Of a stretch of DNA of 64,000 bases, positions 63,024 to 64,000 are shown one piece after another (within the stretch, counting starts at the first letter, position 1; each line of letters begins with the position of its first letter). The notes below the pieces were generated by a model. That model saw only the letters and a program-made list of their open reading frames with translations. It made no database searches and was not told the DNA's origin. This DNA is from Streptomyces prunicolor NBRC 13075 (GTDB taxonomy: Bacteria; Actinomycetota; Actinomycetes; Streptomycetales; Streptomycetaceae): positions 1 to 64,000 of the forward strand of contig NZ_BARF01000103.1 of the NCBI RefSeq assembly GCF_000367365.1. The letters are read 5' to 3'. The translations under genes and the position numbers were made by a program.

Positions 63024-63350
63024 ATGAACGACCGGATTTCCCCTCAGATGACCGCCACGCCCGACGGCGAGGCCGAGATCTCCCTGGTGGTGCGCCTCCC
63101 CTGGGAAGACGTCGCCAGGCTCGGCCAGGAAGCGGGACGCCTGGCCGCGCAGATGCAGCGGCCGGTGACCCTGGACGAGGCGGTGAGCAACCGGCTGCGG
63201 TCCAACGCGCTGGGTGCCCACGCGAAGCCCGCGACGGCGGCACAGCCCGCCGCGATGATGCCGCCGAGCGCGTCGGTGTCCTCGCTGCCCGCCAGGCCGC
63301 CGGCCGAGCAGGCACGGCAGGCCATAGACCGCATCAACGGAACCGCGTAA
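63024..63350 (+). CDS. Small conserved hypothetical protein
   Basis: 108 residues from ATG behind GAGGA. The first part (AEISLVVRLPWEDVARLGQE, then AGRLAAQMQRPVTLDEAVSN) is helical and folded-looking; the remainder is an Ala/Pro-rich tail with SVSSLPARPPAEQARQAIDR. No known domain or signal. Convergent with the flavin-reductase gene after 6 bp. Similar proteins occur at this place in other Streptomyces, from memory. Confidence 0.7.
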   Translation: MNDRISPQMTATPDGEAEISLVVRLPWEDVARLGQEAGRLAAQMQRPVTLDEAVSNRLRSNALGAHAKPATAAQPAAMMPPSASVSSLPARPPAEQARQAIDRINGTA

Positions 63351-63356
63351 CCACGC

Positions 63357-64000
63357 TCAACGCCCGCTCGCCTGGACCTTGGCGGTCGCTTTTCGGGCCG
63401 CCACCAGGACCGGGTCCCACACCGGTGAGAACGGCGGGGCGTAACCCAGGTCCAGGGCCGTCATCTGCTCCACCGTCATCCGGGCCGTGAGGGCGACCGC
63501 CGCGATGTCGACACGCTTCGCGGCGCCCTCCCGGCCGACGATCTGCACGCCCAGGAGACGGCCGGTCCGGCGTTCGGCGAGCATCTTCACCGTCATGAGG
63601 GAGGCCTCGGGGTAGTAGCCCGCGCGGCTGGTCGACTCGATGGTGACCGCCTCGAACTGCAGCCCCGCGCGGTGGGCGTCCTTCTCGCGCAGTCCGGTAC
63701 GCGCGATCTCCAGGTCGCACACCTTGCTCACGGCCGTACCGACCACCCCCGGGAAGGTCGCGTAACCGCCGCCCGCATTGGTGCCGATGACCTGCCCGTG
63801 CTTGTTGGCGTGGGTCCCCAGGGCGATGTGCCGCTCCTGCCCGGAGACCAGGTCGAGGACCTCGACGCAGTCGCCCCCGGCCCAGATGTTCTCGTGCCCG
63901 CGCACCCGCATCGCCATGTCGGTGAGCAGCCCGTCGTGCTGCCCGACCGGCAGCCCGGCCGCCTTCGCGAGCGTCGTCTCGGGCCGCACCCCGATCCCCA
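63357..64000 (-). CDS. FAD-dependent pyridine nucleotide-disulfide oxidoreductase, C-terminal part (cut by window end)
   Basis: The frame stays open to the last base; 214 codons are visible, beginning GIGVRPETTLAKAAGLPVG. The second FAD motif IWAGGDCVEV lies at about 63873-63905, followed by a dimerisation domain (GYATFPGVVGTAVSKVCDLE ... AAVALTARMTVEQMTALDLGYAPPFSPVWDP). This is the NADH oxidase / CoA-disulfide reductase branch. The N-terminal half with the active-site Cys and NAD site lies beyond the window, so the precise activity cannot be fixed. Confidence 0.88.
   Translation of the reverse strand, partial: GIGVRPETTLAKAAGLPVGQHDGLLTDMAMRVRGHENIWAGGDCVEVLDLVSGQERHIALGTHANKHGQVIGTNAGGGYATFPGVVGTAVSKVCDLEIARTGLREKDAHRAGLQFEAVTIESTSRAGYYPEASLMTVKMLAERRTGRLLGVQIVGREGAAKRVDIAAVALTARMTVEQMTALDLGYAPPFSPVWDPVLVAARKATAKVQASGR

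Overview
The window is chromosomal DNA from a Streptomyces or very close relative. It has very high GC, G/C-ending codons almost throughout, many GTG starts, leaderless or ATGA-coupled genes, and a gene order from about 8.6 kb onward that I recognise from the S. coelicolor SCO5998-SCO6031 region: murA-like, aconitase, ngcEFG, rok7B7, xylFGH, dxs, ..., fadB/thiolase, RNase D, hemE. Synteny is from memory and was not searched. I call 42 protein genes; the first and last are cut by the window edges. I see no tRNA, rRNA, CRISPR array, transposase or prophage core genes.

Layout. 1-8.6 kb: 3' part of a giant, apparently cysteine-free surface or polymorphic-toxin-like protein, followed by a membrane-anchored ricin-B lectin. 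8.6-16.2 kb: a MurA homologue fused to an N-terminal Xre helix-turn-helix, two small proteins, aconitase with a large dyad and iron-box-like sequence upstream, and an OmpR-type two-component system. 16.3-28.5 kb: a secreted carbohydrate-active enzyme block with a GH27 enzyme, an AA10 lytic polysaccharide monooxygenase with CBM2, and two GH92 alpha-mannosidases. 28.8-37.1 kb: ABC uptake systems NgcEFG (GlcNAc/chitobiose) and XylFGH (xylose) around the regulator Rok7B7. 37.3-43.8 kb: DXP synthase, an APC permease, an NYN nuclease and a pair of paralogous propeller-like proteins. 43.8-54.2 kb: a cell-surface glycopolymer locus with an LCP ligase, a GT2/CDP-glycerol glycerophosphotransferase fusion, a secreted EEP phosphatase/nuclease, two tandem alpha/beta-hydrolase plus Ig-like proteins, a hyaluronidase-like beta-helix protein and a 47-residue coiled coil. 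54.2-64 kb: fatty-acid oxidation operon, RNase D, a LuxR-type regulator, DUF3000, hemE, rhomboid protease and a flavin disulfide-reductase fragment.

How it works together. The centre of the window is a sugar-scavenging region with separate regulatory inputs legible in the DNA: a perfect CebR box before the LPMO (cellulose), a shared LacI-type operator before both GH92 genes (mannan or yeast/fungal wall), a DasR-like site overlapping the ngcE promoter (chitin/GlcNAc), and Rok7B7-type motifs before xylF and rok7B7. The strongest leads for undescribed biology are the DNA-binding MurA homologue with two matching operators (one next to aconitase), and the tandem hydrolase/Ig proteins embedded in a teichoic-acid-like locus.
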